Source: Burkholderia puraquae
Lineage (GTDB): Bacteria; Pseudomonadota; Gammaproteobacteria; Burkholderiales; Burkholderiaceae
NCBI RefSeq assembly: GCF_002099195.1
Contig: NZ_NBYX01000007.1
Location: 62,001-126,000, forward strand
Length of the DNA: 64,000 bases
Direction of reading: 5' to 3'
In this document: positions 16,995-25,712 of the stretch, in pieces
Layout of the letters: each line of letters opens with the position of its first letter
How positions within the stretch are numbered: position 1 is the first letter of the stretch
Translations under genes and position numbers: made by a program
Notes under the pieces: model-generated
What the model saw: only the letters and a program-made list of their open reading frames with translations
What the model was told of the DNA's origin: nothing
Databases searched by the model: none

Positions 16995-18610
16995 CAGAAA
17001 GCCCAACTGAAGTCCTGAGGATGGGCCTGCCGGGCTGCCGCGTCCGGGGGGCTCAGCATCACGATCGTGGCGTGTAGCGGATCGCGTAGGTTCACAAGCG
17101 CGCTGGTTTTGCCGTCCTGGTAATTCATCATCAACGCCAACGCGAGCTGGACCCACGTGGAACTGGTACCAGTGTCGCCGCCGATGCGACGTTGCATATC
17201 GAACGCGTCTTTCGGGTCGTCCAAATCGATATGCTGCGGGTTGTCGTGCAGCGCCTGCACCAGTAGCGGGAGTTGGCTGGATGACGCACCCGTGTCGTAA
17301 AACATCCGACTCGGCTGACTTTCGGGTGTAACGGTTTGCAATGCGTCCTGCCAGCCCGTTTTGATCTTCTCGATGCGCTCACCCTTTTTCAGCGGTTCGC
17401 CGTGACCGTCGCTCAGGTCGACGCGCACCGGGCGATGCAGATACGCCAGTACCGGCCAATCGTCGTACTCTTTCAGCTGCCAGTTTGTCCACGGCACGGG
17501 CACCCATGGATTCGGCTTGAACCCTTCGGGCACTTTCAACTGTGTGGTCTTCCAGAACTCCGGCAGCTTTGATTGCCAGTAGTCCCACGGCATTTCGTTG
17601 CGATGGTCCTTTCGATACAGATCCTGTTGGTCCCAGAAGTAGTTCCACAGCTTGATCACGTCGTACTGCGTCTTCGAACTGTCGATCGCGTCCGGCGCAT
17701 CGGTCACGTATGGCCGGATTAGTCGATCCACCCGATCCTTGCGTGTCACAAGCAGCGCCACGAAACTGTCGGGTCGTTTCGGGACGAAATTGCCGTCAGT
17801 ATCCGACTGCGCGAGATCCTCGCCTGGCGTTCGCATGTACGCGCGAGTGTTGAGCCCATCCTCGACTAACAGGACGACTGCTGGCAGGTCCGGATGACGT
17901 TCAAAGACATCAAACACGCGGGCCACAACGTCGTCGCCGTGCTCGGTCTGGACCTCATCGAGACGAATATAAATCGGATTCCCGATTCCAGCGCCGTTGT
18001 CGGCAGTTCCTATATGGGTTGCCATGCGATCGGCACCTGGATTGCTGTCGTCTCTCGGCGGCCCGGCGACAATAACCGGGATTGGCCAAAAGCCGAGCCA
18101 GCCACGCAGCGCATATCCGAATACGTTGTTTTCGCGCTGACGTCCTTGCGAATCGCGCGTTTCGCTCGACCACGGATACTCCTTTGGGTCCTGCAGCAGG
18201 AGTTTGCCTTTCTGGCCGACTTCATCGAGGCGCATCAACAGGGCTCGTTGACGGAACCGGTCGACGGTGACGCCGAGGCGCCGCACCTCCAGCGTGAATC
18301 GCGGATCGTGTGCCGCCGCGGCTGTCGTTGCGCCGTCGGAAACAGTCGCCGCCTGTACTGCGGCTGGGTCGGACTGGCCTGGTGCATGCCGGCGCGTCCA
18401 AATGGTGTATCCGGTCGCAATCATGCCGGCGAGCAGCAGGATCGGTAACAGCCACAACAGCGCCCGTTGGTTCATCGATATCGTTTCCCAAGAGATATAG
18501 CCGTTCATTGTGGCCAATTTGAGCGCAATACTCCAGACCAGCGCTAGGCACATTACCAACGCGACCACCAGGTGTCCGCCCGACAGGCGCTTGGAAGCAG
18601 TGGAATTCAT
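16994..18610 (-). CDS. DUF2875 protein, Tla3-like T6SS lipase adaptor
   Basis: A 538-residue protein with two N-terminal transmembrane helices (GGHLVVALVMCLALVWSIAL and ALLWLLPILLLAGMIATGYT) and a large soluble domain ending QAHPQDFSWAF. It matches my memory of DUF2875. In Pseudomonas aeruginosa the DUF2875 protein PA0259 (Tla3) is an adaptor that delivers the Tle3 lipase to its VgrG. Here it lies 5 bp after a Tle3-family gene and directly before a PAAR gene, the same functional set. The role is inferred from family and context. The adaptor looks full-length although its effector is truncated. Confidence 0.75.
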   Translation of the reverse strand: MNSTASKRLSGGHLVVALVMCLALVWSIALKLATMNGYISWETISMNQRALLWLLPILLLAGMIATGYTIWTRRHAPGQSDPAAVQAATVSDGATTAAAAHDPRFTLEVRRLGVTVDRFRQRALLMRLDEVGQKGKLLLQDPKEYPWSSETRDSQGRQRENNVFGYALRGWLGFWPIPVIVAGPPRDDSNPGADRMATHIGTADNGAGIGNPIYIRLDEVQTEHGDDVVARVFDVFERHPDLPAVVLLVEDGLNTRAYMRTPGEDLAQSDTDGNFVPKRPDSFVALLVTRKDRVDRLIRPYVTDAPDAIDSSKTQYDVIKLWNYFWDQQDLYRKDHRNEMPWDYWQSKLPEFWKTTQLKVPEGFKPNPWVPVPWTNWQLKEYDDWPVLAYLHRPVRVDLSDGHGEPLKKGERIEKIKTGWQDALQTVTPESQPSRMFYDTGASSSQLPLLVQALHDNPQHIDLDDPKDAFDMQRRIGGDTGTSSTWVQLALALMMNYQDGKTSALVNLRDPLHATIVMLSPPDAAARQAHPQDFSWAF

Positions 18611-18615
18611 CGCAT

Positions 18616-19746
18616 TCAGAATTTATCGATCAGATTCTTGACGGCCTGCTTACCCTGTTCGACGGCCTGATTGACCCCCTGTCGAGCGGCGTCGGCTCCT
18701 TGTCCAAGGCGTTGCTGAAGTTGGTCCATGTCCTGTTGAATTGTCGACTTGACCTTGTCGGCTTGCGCCTTCAGCTGCTGGTTGCGCTGGTCGATGCGTT
18801 CCTTTTCCAGGCGTTGTTCTTCCTGCTTTTTGAAGTCCTGTTGCTGCTTATAGACTTCGCTGACAACCTGCTGTGGCGGCTTTTTGGGTACTAGCCGATC
18901 TGAGGGAAACGTCCCGTCCCCGTAGTACCGACAAGTCGCCTCGACGATCTCGCGTGTTGTATGGTCAAGCTGATTGTATCGCTCGAGTGCCGCGCCTTTT
19001 GTGAGGCTCGCGAAGGGTATGCGCCAGTCAGCAATTGAACGGAGCAGCTTGGCCAAAATTGGATCGTCGAGAACGCGGCCCTGACCGACAGACACATCGA
19101 ACGCGGTTGCGCAGCGATGATTGCGTCGACCACTCATCACGCCGGAGTGATAAGAGCTGTCGGGCTGCAGCTGATTCATCAGGCGTACTTTCGCCTCATT
19201 GGGTGTCTCGGTACGCAACACCTGTAGCTTGCCCGCATGCGGTGGGAAGACGGGTTGCACGCGCAAGACCCGACACTGATTGTCGAGAGCCTGGTTTGCA
19301 TTCAGCATGCTTTCGACCTCGCGGCTGTCCGATACCCGGCCGCCGATCGCGAAGGACGGCCAAGCGACGGTTTGCGCTACTTGCTGTAGCGCGCCGGCGC
19401 CGCTATTCGTGCTCACGGCGACCTCTGCCTCGAGTTGATCGAGCGCCTGCTTACCCGGTTCAGTTTCGCTTGCGCTGCCATCAAGCCGCGTTTTCTCAGT
19501 GCCAGGAATCACGTTGCCTTGTAGTTCCGGCGGAAATGGCGGCGGAAGTGCTTCGCCGTTAATGGTTCGGACGGTTCCGACCGGGATTTCAGCACGCTTC
19601 CAGTGTGTTTCCACATACCCGGTGGTGCCATGGGCGCTCTCGCCCTTTAGCCGCAATGTGAACGGGCCGGGTGCGTTGCCGACAAGAACCGGCTGCCCGT
19701 TGCGCAGACGGCGCGTAAAAATGGGGTGGTCTTGATTTTCCTGCAA
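18616..19746 (-). pseudogene. C-terminal remnant of a Tle3-type (DUF3274) T6SS phospholipase effector
   Basis: A 376-codon open frame that matches the C-terminal DUF3274 region of Tle3 lipase effectors: HPIFTRRLRNGQPVLVG, then SYHSGV...FDVSVGQGRVLDD and LRSIADWRIP, followed by a long amphipathic Gln/Lys/Glu-rich helix and the end AVKNLIDKF. Intact Tle3 proteins carry an N-terminal alpha/beta hydrolase with a GxSxG Ser; nothing like it is present. The only available start is a TTG at 19746, and an in-frame TAA lies at 19765-19767. I therefore read it as a truncated effector. It heads the operon with the Tla3-like adaptor and PAAR genes. Confidence 0.7.
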
Positions 19747-19926
19747 TTTTCCGGTTAGGAGACTTTAGGCCTGGTAAAGCTTTCCCTTGTGCCCCCACAT
19801 AGTTATCGTTTTAAATCAACGCGTTGCTGTCTACCAATCAATCGAAGCGTGGATGGTGGGTCGAGTCCTGACTAATACAAATAGAGCACGTGTTCGATGC
19901 ACTGGCTCGGCTGAAACCGGGGAAGC

Positions 19927-19945
19927 GGCCCGGCGTCACCGGGCC
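19927..19945 (-). terminator. Hairpin downstream of the cupin gene
   Basis: A 7-bp stem GGCCCGG/CCGGGCC with a 5-nt loop, 15 bp after the cupin stop codon. There is no T-run, so it is terminator-like but not certain. Confidence 0.35.
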
Positions 19946-19960
19946 TCGATGACGATTGCA

Positions 19961-20365
19961 CTACTTCACGGGCGTGAGCACCGGCGCGCCCTTGTTCTTG
20001 ATCAGGAACACGACGAACCTCGCCGGCTTCGTGCTGCTAGCGTTTCGTCCGACTGTATGGACGTCCTCGGGGCCTTCGTGGAAGGTGTCGCCGGCGTGGA
20101 GCGTGACCTCCTTGCCGCCGTTCAGGCCCATGACGATGCTGCCGTCGAGCACGTAGACGAATGCGTGCGCATCGTGACGATGCACGGGATCGACGCTGCC
20201 GGGCGGGTAATTCACGACGATCATCTCGACTTCCTTGCCCGGATACTCGGGCAACGGCTCCGTGGTCAGCTGCGTCACCGTCGCTTGCGGTGCGGCGGCC
20301 GCCGGCTGAGCGGGAATCAGGAGCGACAGCGCGAGCGGGGCAAGCGCCAGCATGATGCGTTTCAT
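19961..20365 (-). CDS. Exported cupin-domain protein
   Basis: A 134-residue protein with a signal peptide (cleavage near PAQPAAAA) and a single cupin barrel. The metal-binding motifs are PGSVDPVHRHDAHAFVYVLDG (His, His and a following His/Glu position) and the second motif FHEGPEDVHTVGRNAS. Small periplasmic cupins of this kind are common in Burkholderia; the reaction is unknown. The gene starts 4 bp after the AhpD-like gene ends, so the two form an operon. Confidence 0.82.
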   Translation of the reverse strand: MKRIMLALAPLALSLLIPAQPAAAAPQATVTQLTTEPLPEYPGKEVEMIVVNYPPGSVDPVHRHDAHAFVYVLDGSIVMGLNGGKEVTLHAGDTFHEGPEDVHTVGRNASSTKPARFVVFLIKNKGAPVLTPVK

Positions 20366-20369
20366 GTCG

Positions 20370-20849
20370 TTACTCCAGGTTGGCCTTGTCGAGCCCGAAC
20401 ATCTTGTCGAACGAGCCGGGCACGATGCGGAATGCGACGTTCAGCCGGTTCCAGCAGTTGATGGCGCCCACGAGGAAGGTGAGATCCGACAGATCCTTCT
20501 CGGCATAGTGGGCCCGCACGCGTTCGTAGAGATCGTCGGGCACGCCATGCGACGGGAGATGCGTCAGTGCTTCGGTCCATTCGAGCGCGGCGCGCTCGCG
20601 CGGCGAGAACAGCGTCGACTCGCGCCAGATCGCGACGTGATGCAGGCGCAGTTCGCGCTCGCCGTGGATTTTTGCCATCTTGATGTGCATGTCGACGCAG
20701 AACGCGCAGCCGTTGAGTTGCGATGCGCGGATTTCGACGAGCTCGCGAACCGGCGCCTCGATCGTGGTCTTGTGAAACAACCCGTCGAGCTCGACGAGTT
20801 TCTTGGTCAGTTCCGGCGATTGCTGAAAGTAGTTGATCCGTTGCGTCAT
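20370..20849 (-). CDS. Carboxymuconolactone decarboxylase/AhpD-like protein
   Basis: A 159-residue helical AhpD-fold protein. The redox motif CAFC occurs in RASQLNGCAFCVDMHIKMAK, with the conserved His seven residues after the first Cys, which places it in the peroxidase-associated AhpD branch rather than among true decarboxylases. It probably acts as a thiol-disulfide or peroxide-detoxifying enzyme in the cytosol. The ATG at 20849 has AGGAGA 7 nt upstream; the frame is open further to 20975. The exported cupin gene follows after 4 bp. Confidence 0.88.
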   Translation of the reverse strand: MTQRINYFQQSPELTKKLVELDGLFHKTTIEAPVRELVEIRASQLNGCAFCVDMHIKMAKIHGERELRLHHVAIWRESTLFSPRERAALEWTEALTHLPSHGVPDDLYERVRAHYAEKDLSDLTFLVGAINCWNRLNVAFRIVPGSFDKMFGLDKANLE

Positions 20850-21042
20850 GATCCGTTCTCCTGATCTGTGGAAGCGGTGTCGCATGTCCGGCACATGCCG
20901 ATTCGGTGCGAGACTTGCCTGGCAACCATCGTAGTCGCGGGCCTCGAGGGTCGGTAGTGCCGGGAACGTGCGCATTCTGTTGCCCCTTCGGCACCAATCG
21001 CCCGGCAGATGCGTTGGTCAACCGCACACCGTTGACGTTCGG

Positions 21043-21543
21043 TCAGGCCGACACGGCAACGACACCGCAGATTCCCTGCCGGGCCATCTTCGTATAAGGG
21101 CACAGGCGCTCCGTGTCGCGGACAAGGCGTTCCGCGACTTGCCGGTCCACACCCGGCATGCGGACGGTGACGTTGGCAATCAGCGCATATCCGCCATCGA
21201 TAGGATCGCGACCGAACGAGACTTCGACCGCCACGGTTGTTTCTCGGTTGTCGATCTTCTCGCGTTGCGCCAGCAGGCTCAGTGCACCGTGAAAACACGC
21301 GGCATAGCCGGCGGCAAGAAGCTGTTCGGGATTGGTGCCGCCGCCCGGGCCGCCAAGTTCGGTGGGTAACCGCAGGTCAAGGATGAGACAACCGTCGTCG
21401 GATCGGGCGACGCCCGATGCGCGGCCGTGCCCGGCTTCGCCTCCGGAGACGGTAACGGTGGTCGTGTAGAGAGCGGCGAATGCCTCCCCACGATATTTGT
21501 CGAGCAGTGTCAGCGACGGAGGTTGCGACCTCTCGTTCTCCAT
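21043..21543 (-). CDS. ohr: Organic hydroperoxide resistance protein (Ohr/OsmC family)
   Basis: A 166-residue OsmC/Ohr-fold thiol peroxidase with both redox Cys: AAGYAACFHGALSLL and ERLCPYTKMARQG. It reduces organic hydroperoxides using lipoylated partners. The N-terminus is extended by about 20 residues compared with short Ohr proteins. GGGAGG precedes the ATG. A close paralogue lies at 35397-35897. The AhpD-like gene about 190 bp downstream on the same strand also deals with peroxides. Confidence 0.92.
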   Translation of the reverse strand: MENERSQPPSLTLLDKYRGEAFAALYTTTVTVSGGEAGHGRASGVARSDDGCLILDLRLPTELGGPGGGTNPEQLLAAGYAACFHGALSLLAQREKIDNRETTVAVEVSFGRDPIDGGYALIANVTVRMPGVDRQVAERLVRDTERLCPYTKMARQGICGVVAVSA

Positions 21544-22167
21544 ATGCCTCCCGGTTACTTGTATTGGTCAACCCGAGCGTCTCGAACCTTGCGTATCGGG
21601 CCGGGGCGTCGTTTTGCGAAGCGAATCAACGCAATGGTGCAGCGCGTGCCTGCAAGTCGATCTCCATGACCTCCATCCGAAAGATGGACCAAACGCTTCT
21701 GCATGCTAGGCAAAGACGCGTCTCCATGCCAGATCGACATCGGGATGCATGGTGTTGCCCACTCTGCACCAATGCAGGTGAGACCGGGGAGTGATCGGTT
21801 GCATCGCGCGCTCGGCGAATGCGGTGACGCAGCGGATTGGTGCCGATGAGGAACGGGAAAGTGTTCCGATACAGGTCTACCTGCGCGTGCGGCCGGCTCT
21901 TAGTATCAAGGTACGGCAATACGCCTGATCAGGGATGCAAACGAGTCATCGCTTTCGATAACGCTCGACGCTTGCGCCCTGATTCGTGATTTTCCGCCGC
22001 TGATGACGTGCCGCGAATGCAACGGCAATCGCTCCCGAAAGACGGACTTCGGGCGGGACCGGCTTTGCCTGCGATCCGGAAGACCGCGACCCACACTTCG
22101 ACCTGCGCGTGCGAGAGGCCCATCGGCGACGCGCAATGCAACGCACATGCGAAATCGGAGGCTTGCG
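21544..22167. other. Intergenic region upstream of the LRAT/OMF operon
   Basis: 624 bp between divergent genes. I find no supportable gene. The sequence ACCTGCGCGTGCG occurs twice, near 21880 and 22101, as a possible direct-repeat binding site for the efflux operon. A promoter for the operon should lie here. Confidence 0.5.
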
Positions 22168-24276
22168 ATGGACATGTTGAATATCGATCGGTTGACGATT
22201 CCGCAGGCGCCGGTCCGGACTGATCCGCGCATCGAAGCGGGCGCTCATCTCGTCAGTGACCGCGACGGCTATGCGCACCACGGGATCTACGTCGGAAACG
22301 GCCTGGTTATCCACTATGGCGGCTTTCATGGTGCCGCGAGGCGGTGCCCGGTGGAATGCGTTCCGTTGTGTCGCTTCGCGGCGAACAAGGGCATCCGTGT
22401 TCAGCCTGAGCCGGATGCAGTTTATACCGGAATGACCGTCGTCGAGCGGGCCAGGTCGCGCCTCGGTGAAGACCGATACCAGCTTCTGACGAACAACTGC
22501 GAACACTTCTGTACGTGGTGCGTGCGGGGTGTCGGGCGCAGTGAGCAGGTCCAGCGCGGCTTGAGGAATCCGTGGACCGGCATCGCGACACTGTTCGCGT
22601 TCGCGACCGAGGTGCTGGCTGCTCGCGCACACACGACGTTGCTTCGTCGCGATGGCATGCGCCCGGGCCCTGCGGCGCGTGCGCGGATGCCGGACCGAAC
22701 GCGAATGGCGATTTTTCTGCAAACGGCTTGGTTGGCCTACTACTTGACGAGACGAGCAATGCGTATTTTTTCAATCGCCGGGCGACAAGCGCCGCGCGTG
22801 TTTAAGGCGGGGGTGCCGGCGATCGTCGCGGCAGGGTTGTCGGCGTGCGTGAATTACGCCGGCATTCACGGCGACGCGACGATGGCCGATCCGCGGCAGT
22901 ACCCGGCGCAACAGAGTCTCCCGTCCGAGCAGGGACATTGGCCCACCGTCGATTGGGCCGATCAGTTCGGCGACGGCCAGCTCAAGGTACTGGTCGGGGA
23001 GGCGCTGAGAAGCAGCCCGACGCTCGATCAGGCACGTGCGCGCGTGGCGGCCGCACAGGCTTACAGCGAAGCCGCGCAGGCGGGAACGATGCCGCGCGTC
23101 GACGCCAGCTACGCGCTCACACGCCAGCAATTTTCAGGCACGGCGCTCGTTCCGCCGCCCTATGGGGGATCGTGGCAGACGGAGAACCGGGGCATCCTCG
23201 GCGCTTCGTACGAGCTCGACCTCTGGGGCAAGAAGCGCGAGGCGCTGAAGGCGTCGGTGTCCAGGCTTCAGGCGAGCCGCGCCGACGCGGAAGCGGTCAG
23301 GCTGACGCTCACGACTTCGATCGCGCGCACCTATAACCAGCTCGCATGGCTCGACCAGTTGCGGGACATCGCGCAACAGGAGATCGTCCGGCGCGAGCAG
23401 ATCGATCGAATCACCGCCGGTCGTATCGCGACCGGGCTCGACACGCAAGTCGAGCGGGAGACCGCACGCGCGAATCTCGCGACGAGCCGCGCGACGATGA
23501 AAGCGCTCGACGGCCAGATTCTCGCGACACGCTACGAGATCGCCGCGCTGCTCGGCGCCGGGCCCGATCGCGGCCTGCGCATCGAGCGGCCGGTGCTCGG
23601 CACGGGCGACGACGTCCGCCTGCCCGACGATCTGCCCGCCGATCTCGTCGGCCGGCGTCCCGACATCGTGGCCGCCCGCTGGACCGTCGACGCGATCGCG
23701 CACGACGTGAAGGAAGCGAAGGCCGAGTTCTATCCCGACATCAATCTGAGCGCCGCGATCGGGCTCGACGCGTTCGGCTTCGGGCGCTTCCTGACGGCGG
23801 CGAGCCGGACGGCTTCGGTCGGCCCGGCGATCCACCTGCCGATCTTCGACGCCGGTGCGCTTCGCGCGCAACTGAAGGGGCGCTATGCCGATTTCGATAG
23901 CGCGGTCGCAACCTATAACCAGGCGCTGGTGACCGCGTTGAGCGACGTTGCCACGCAAATCGCCGGTGTGCGCTCGACGGATGCGCAACTGGTCGATGCG
24001 CAGACCGCGCAGCAAGCCGCGTCGAAAGCCGCCGGGCTGGCGCTCACGCAGTACAAGGCCGGCCTCACCAATCAACTGACCGTGTTGAATGCGGACGTCA
24101 ACGCGTTTTCCGCCGATCAGCGCGTCGCGACGCTGCGCATGACGCGCCGCGATCGGCAGATCGCGCTGGCGTCGGCGCTGGGCGGCGGCTTCGTCGACAC
24201 GTCGTTCGCGGACGCCGGCGTCGCGGCTCGCGCCAATGGGCCCGTATCCGGCACGCCTGCCGTCGCCGCGCGCTGA
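22168..24276 (+). CDS. LRAT-domain protein in frame with a NodT/OprM outer-membrane efflux factor
   Basis: One uninterrupted 702-codon frame holds two proteins' worth of sequence. Residues about 24-165 form an LRAT (permuted NlpC/P60) domain: GAHLVSDRDGYAHHGIYVGN supplies the His and LLTNNCEHFCTW the catalytic Cys. From the internal ATG at 22759 the sequence reads as a complete 505-residue NodT/OprM-type channel lipoprotein: IVAAGLSAC lipobox, two repeated helical/barrel halves, GILGASYELDLWGKKREAL. GGAGG precedes the ATG at 22168. The channel's own signal sequence would be internal in a fusion, so internal initiation at 22759 is the likelier way to make a working channel. EmrA and EmrB genes follow, completing a tripartite pump. 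Confidence 0.75.
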   Translation: MDMLNIDRLTIPQAPVRTDPRIEAGAHLVSDRDGYAHHGIYVGNGLVIHYGGFHGAARRCPVECVPLCRFAANKGIRVQPEPDAVYTGMTVVERARSRLGEDRYQLLTNNCEHFCTWCVRGVGRSEQVQRGLRNPWTGIATLFAFATEVLAARAHTTLLRRDGMRPGPAARARMPDRTRMAIFLQTAWLAYYLTRRAMRIFSIAGRQAPRVFKAGVPAIVAAGLSACVNYAGIHGDATMADPRQYPAQQSLPSEQGHWPTVDWADQFGDGQLKVLVGEALRSSPTLDQARARVAAAQAYSEAAQAGTMPRVDASYALTRQQFSGTALVPPPYGGSWQTENRGILGASYELDLWGKKREALKASVSRLQASRADAEAVRLTLTTSIARTYNQLAWLDQLRDIAQQEIVRREQIDRITAGRIATGLDTQVERETARANLATSRATMKALDGQILATRYEIAALLGAGPDRGLRIERPVLGTGDDVRLPDDLPADLVGRRPDIVAARWTVDAIAHDVKEAKAEFYPDINLSAAIGLDAFGFGRFLTAASRTASVGPAIHLPIFDAGALRAQLKGRYADFDSAVATYNQALVTALSDVATQIAGVRSTDAQLVDAQTAQQAASKAAGLALTQYKAGLTNQLTVLNADVNAFSADQRVATLRMTRRDRQIALASALGGGFVDTSFADAGVAARANGPVSGTPAVAAR
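22759..22761 (+). other. Probable internal start codon of the efflux outer-membrane lipoprotein
   Basis: An ATG exactly where a normal OprM/NodT signal peptide begins (MRIFSIAGRQAPRVFKAG, then the lipobox). The upstream ribosome binding site is weak (GACGAG). Used as a start, it gives a family-typical 505-residue protein ending at 24276. Confidence 0.5.
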
Positions 24277-24310
24277 GCGGTTATCCATCGAATCTGCCTG
24301 GAGAATGAAA

Positions 24311-25609
24311 ATGAGTGAAATCAACCCGCCGGTTCGCAAGCCGGTCGATACCGCCCGCGTGAATCACGATCCGTCGCCGTCGGGAGGCGGAGAGGTCGCA
24401 AGCGAACCCGCTATGCGGTGGCGTCCGCTGCTGCTGGCGCTGCTCGGCATGGCGATCGTCGTGTCGTCGATCGCGTATGGCGTGTACTACCTGACGTATG
24501 CGCGCTACCACGAGTCCACCGACGACGCATACGTCAGCGGCAACCTCGTGCAACTGACGCCCCAGGTGGCGGGTACCGTCGTCGCCGTGAATGCCGACGA
24601 TACGCAGATCGTGAAGGCGGGCGATCCGGTGGTCACGCTCGACAACGCCGACGCGAAAGTCGCGCTCGGCAACGCCGAGGCGGCGCTGGGGCAGACCGTG
24701 CGGCAGGTGAGCAGTCTTTACGTCAACAACGACCTGTATGCCGCGAACGTCGCCCAGAAGCAGTCCGATCTGGTTCGTGCCCAGGACGACCTGCGCCGTC
24801 GCCAGGCCGTCGCCGATACGGGCGCGGTATCGGCCGAAGACATCGCGCACGCGCGGGACACCGTGGCGGCCGCGCGGGCGGCGCTCGACGCCGCGCGTCA
24901 GCAGGCGGAAGCCAACCGCGCGTTGACCGACCGCACGACGATCGACCAGCACCCGAACGTGCAAGCGGCTGCGTCGAAAGTGCGCGATGCGTATCTGGCC
25001 TACGCGCGCAATGTCCTGCCTGCGCCCGTCACGGGCTATGTCGCGAAGCGTGCGGTGCAGGTCGGCCAGCGCGTGTCGCCGGGCACCCCGTTGATGGCGA
25101 TCGTTCCGCTCGACGGTGTCTGGGTCGACGCGAACTACAAGGAAAGCCAGTTGCACGGCATGCGCATCGGTCAGCCCGTCACGCTGACGGCCGATGTGTA
25201 TGGCGGCAAGGTCAAGTATCACGGCCGCGTCGTCGGCTTCTCGGCGGGCACGGGCAGCGCCTTCGCGAGCTTGCCGGCACAGAACGCGACGGGCAACTGG
25301 ATCAAGGTCGTTCAACGTCTGCCCGCGCGCATCCAGCTCGACCAGAAGGAACTCGAAGCGCATCCGCTGCGTATCGGTTTGTCGATGGAGGTCGATGTGG
25401 ATACGCGCGACGACACGGGCCCGCAGCTCGGCGCGGCAATGAACACGTCGTATCGCACCAACGTGTTTTCCGAATACGGCGCGAAGGCGGATGCCGAGAT
25501 CGAGAAGATCATCGCGCGAAACGTCGTCGTCGAGCATGCCGGATCGCCGACGGCTTCCGTCAAGCGCGAGGCAAGCGCCATGCGCGACACGGCGCGGCGC
25601 GCAAGCTGA
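24311..25609 (+). CDS. emrA: EmrA-like membrane fusion protein of an efflux pump
   Basis: A 432-residue HlyD-family adaptor. It has one N-terminal transmembrane helix (LLLALLGMAIVVSSIAYGVYY), the EmrA signature HESTDDAYVSGNLVQLTPQV, a lipoyl/barrel-sandwich domain, an alpha-hairpin rich in Ala/Gln, and the beta-barrel with VDANYKESQLHGMRIGQPV. It bridges the inner-membrane EmrB and the outer-membrane channel across the periplasm. The ATG at 24311 has GGAG 8 nt upstream; another in-frame ATG at 24305 is too close to it. It follows the channel gene by 34 bp and precedes emrB. Confidence 0.92.
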   Translation: MSEINPPVRKPVDTARVNHDPSPSGGGEVASEPAMRWRPLLLALLGMAIVVSSIAYGVYYLTYARYHESTDDAYVSGNLVQLTPQVAGTVVAVNADDTQIVKAGDPVVTLDNADAKVALGNAEAALGQTVRQVSSLYVNNDLYAANVAQKQSDLVRAQDDLRRRQAVADTGAVSAEDIAHARDTVAAARAALDAARQQAEANRALTDRTTIDQHPNVQAAASKVRDAYLAYARNVLPAPVTGYVAKRAVQVGQRVSPGTPLMAIVPLDGVWVDANYKESQLHGMRIGQPVTLTADVYGGKVKYHGRVVGFSAGTGSAFASLPAQNATGNWIKVVQRLPARIQLDQKELEAHPLRIGLSMEVDVDTRDDTGPQLGAAMNTSYRTNVFSEYGAKADAEIEKIIARNVVVEHAGSPTASVKREASAMRDTARRAS

Positions 25610-25712
25610 GCGCTCCACCCGGTGCGCGTCGTCGTCGCGCTTCGGTCGATCCAATCGTCCGACTGGCCGGCTCGATACGCCGGCACGGTCGATACTCCAG
25701 AGTGAAAGCGAG

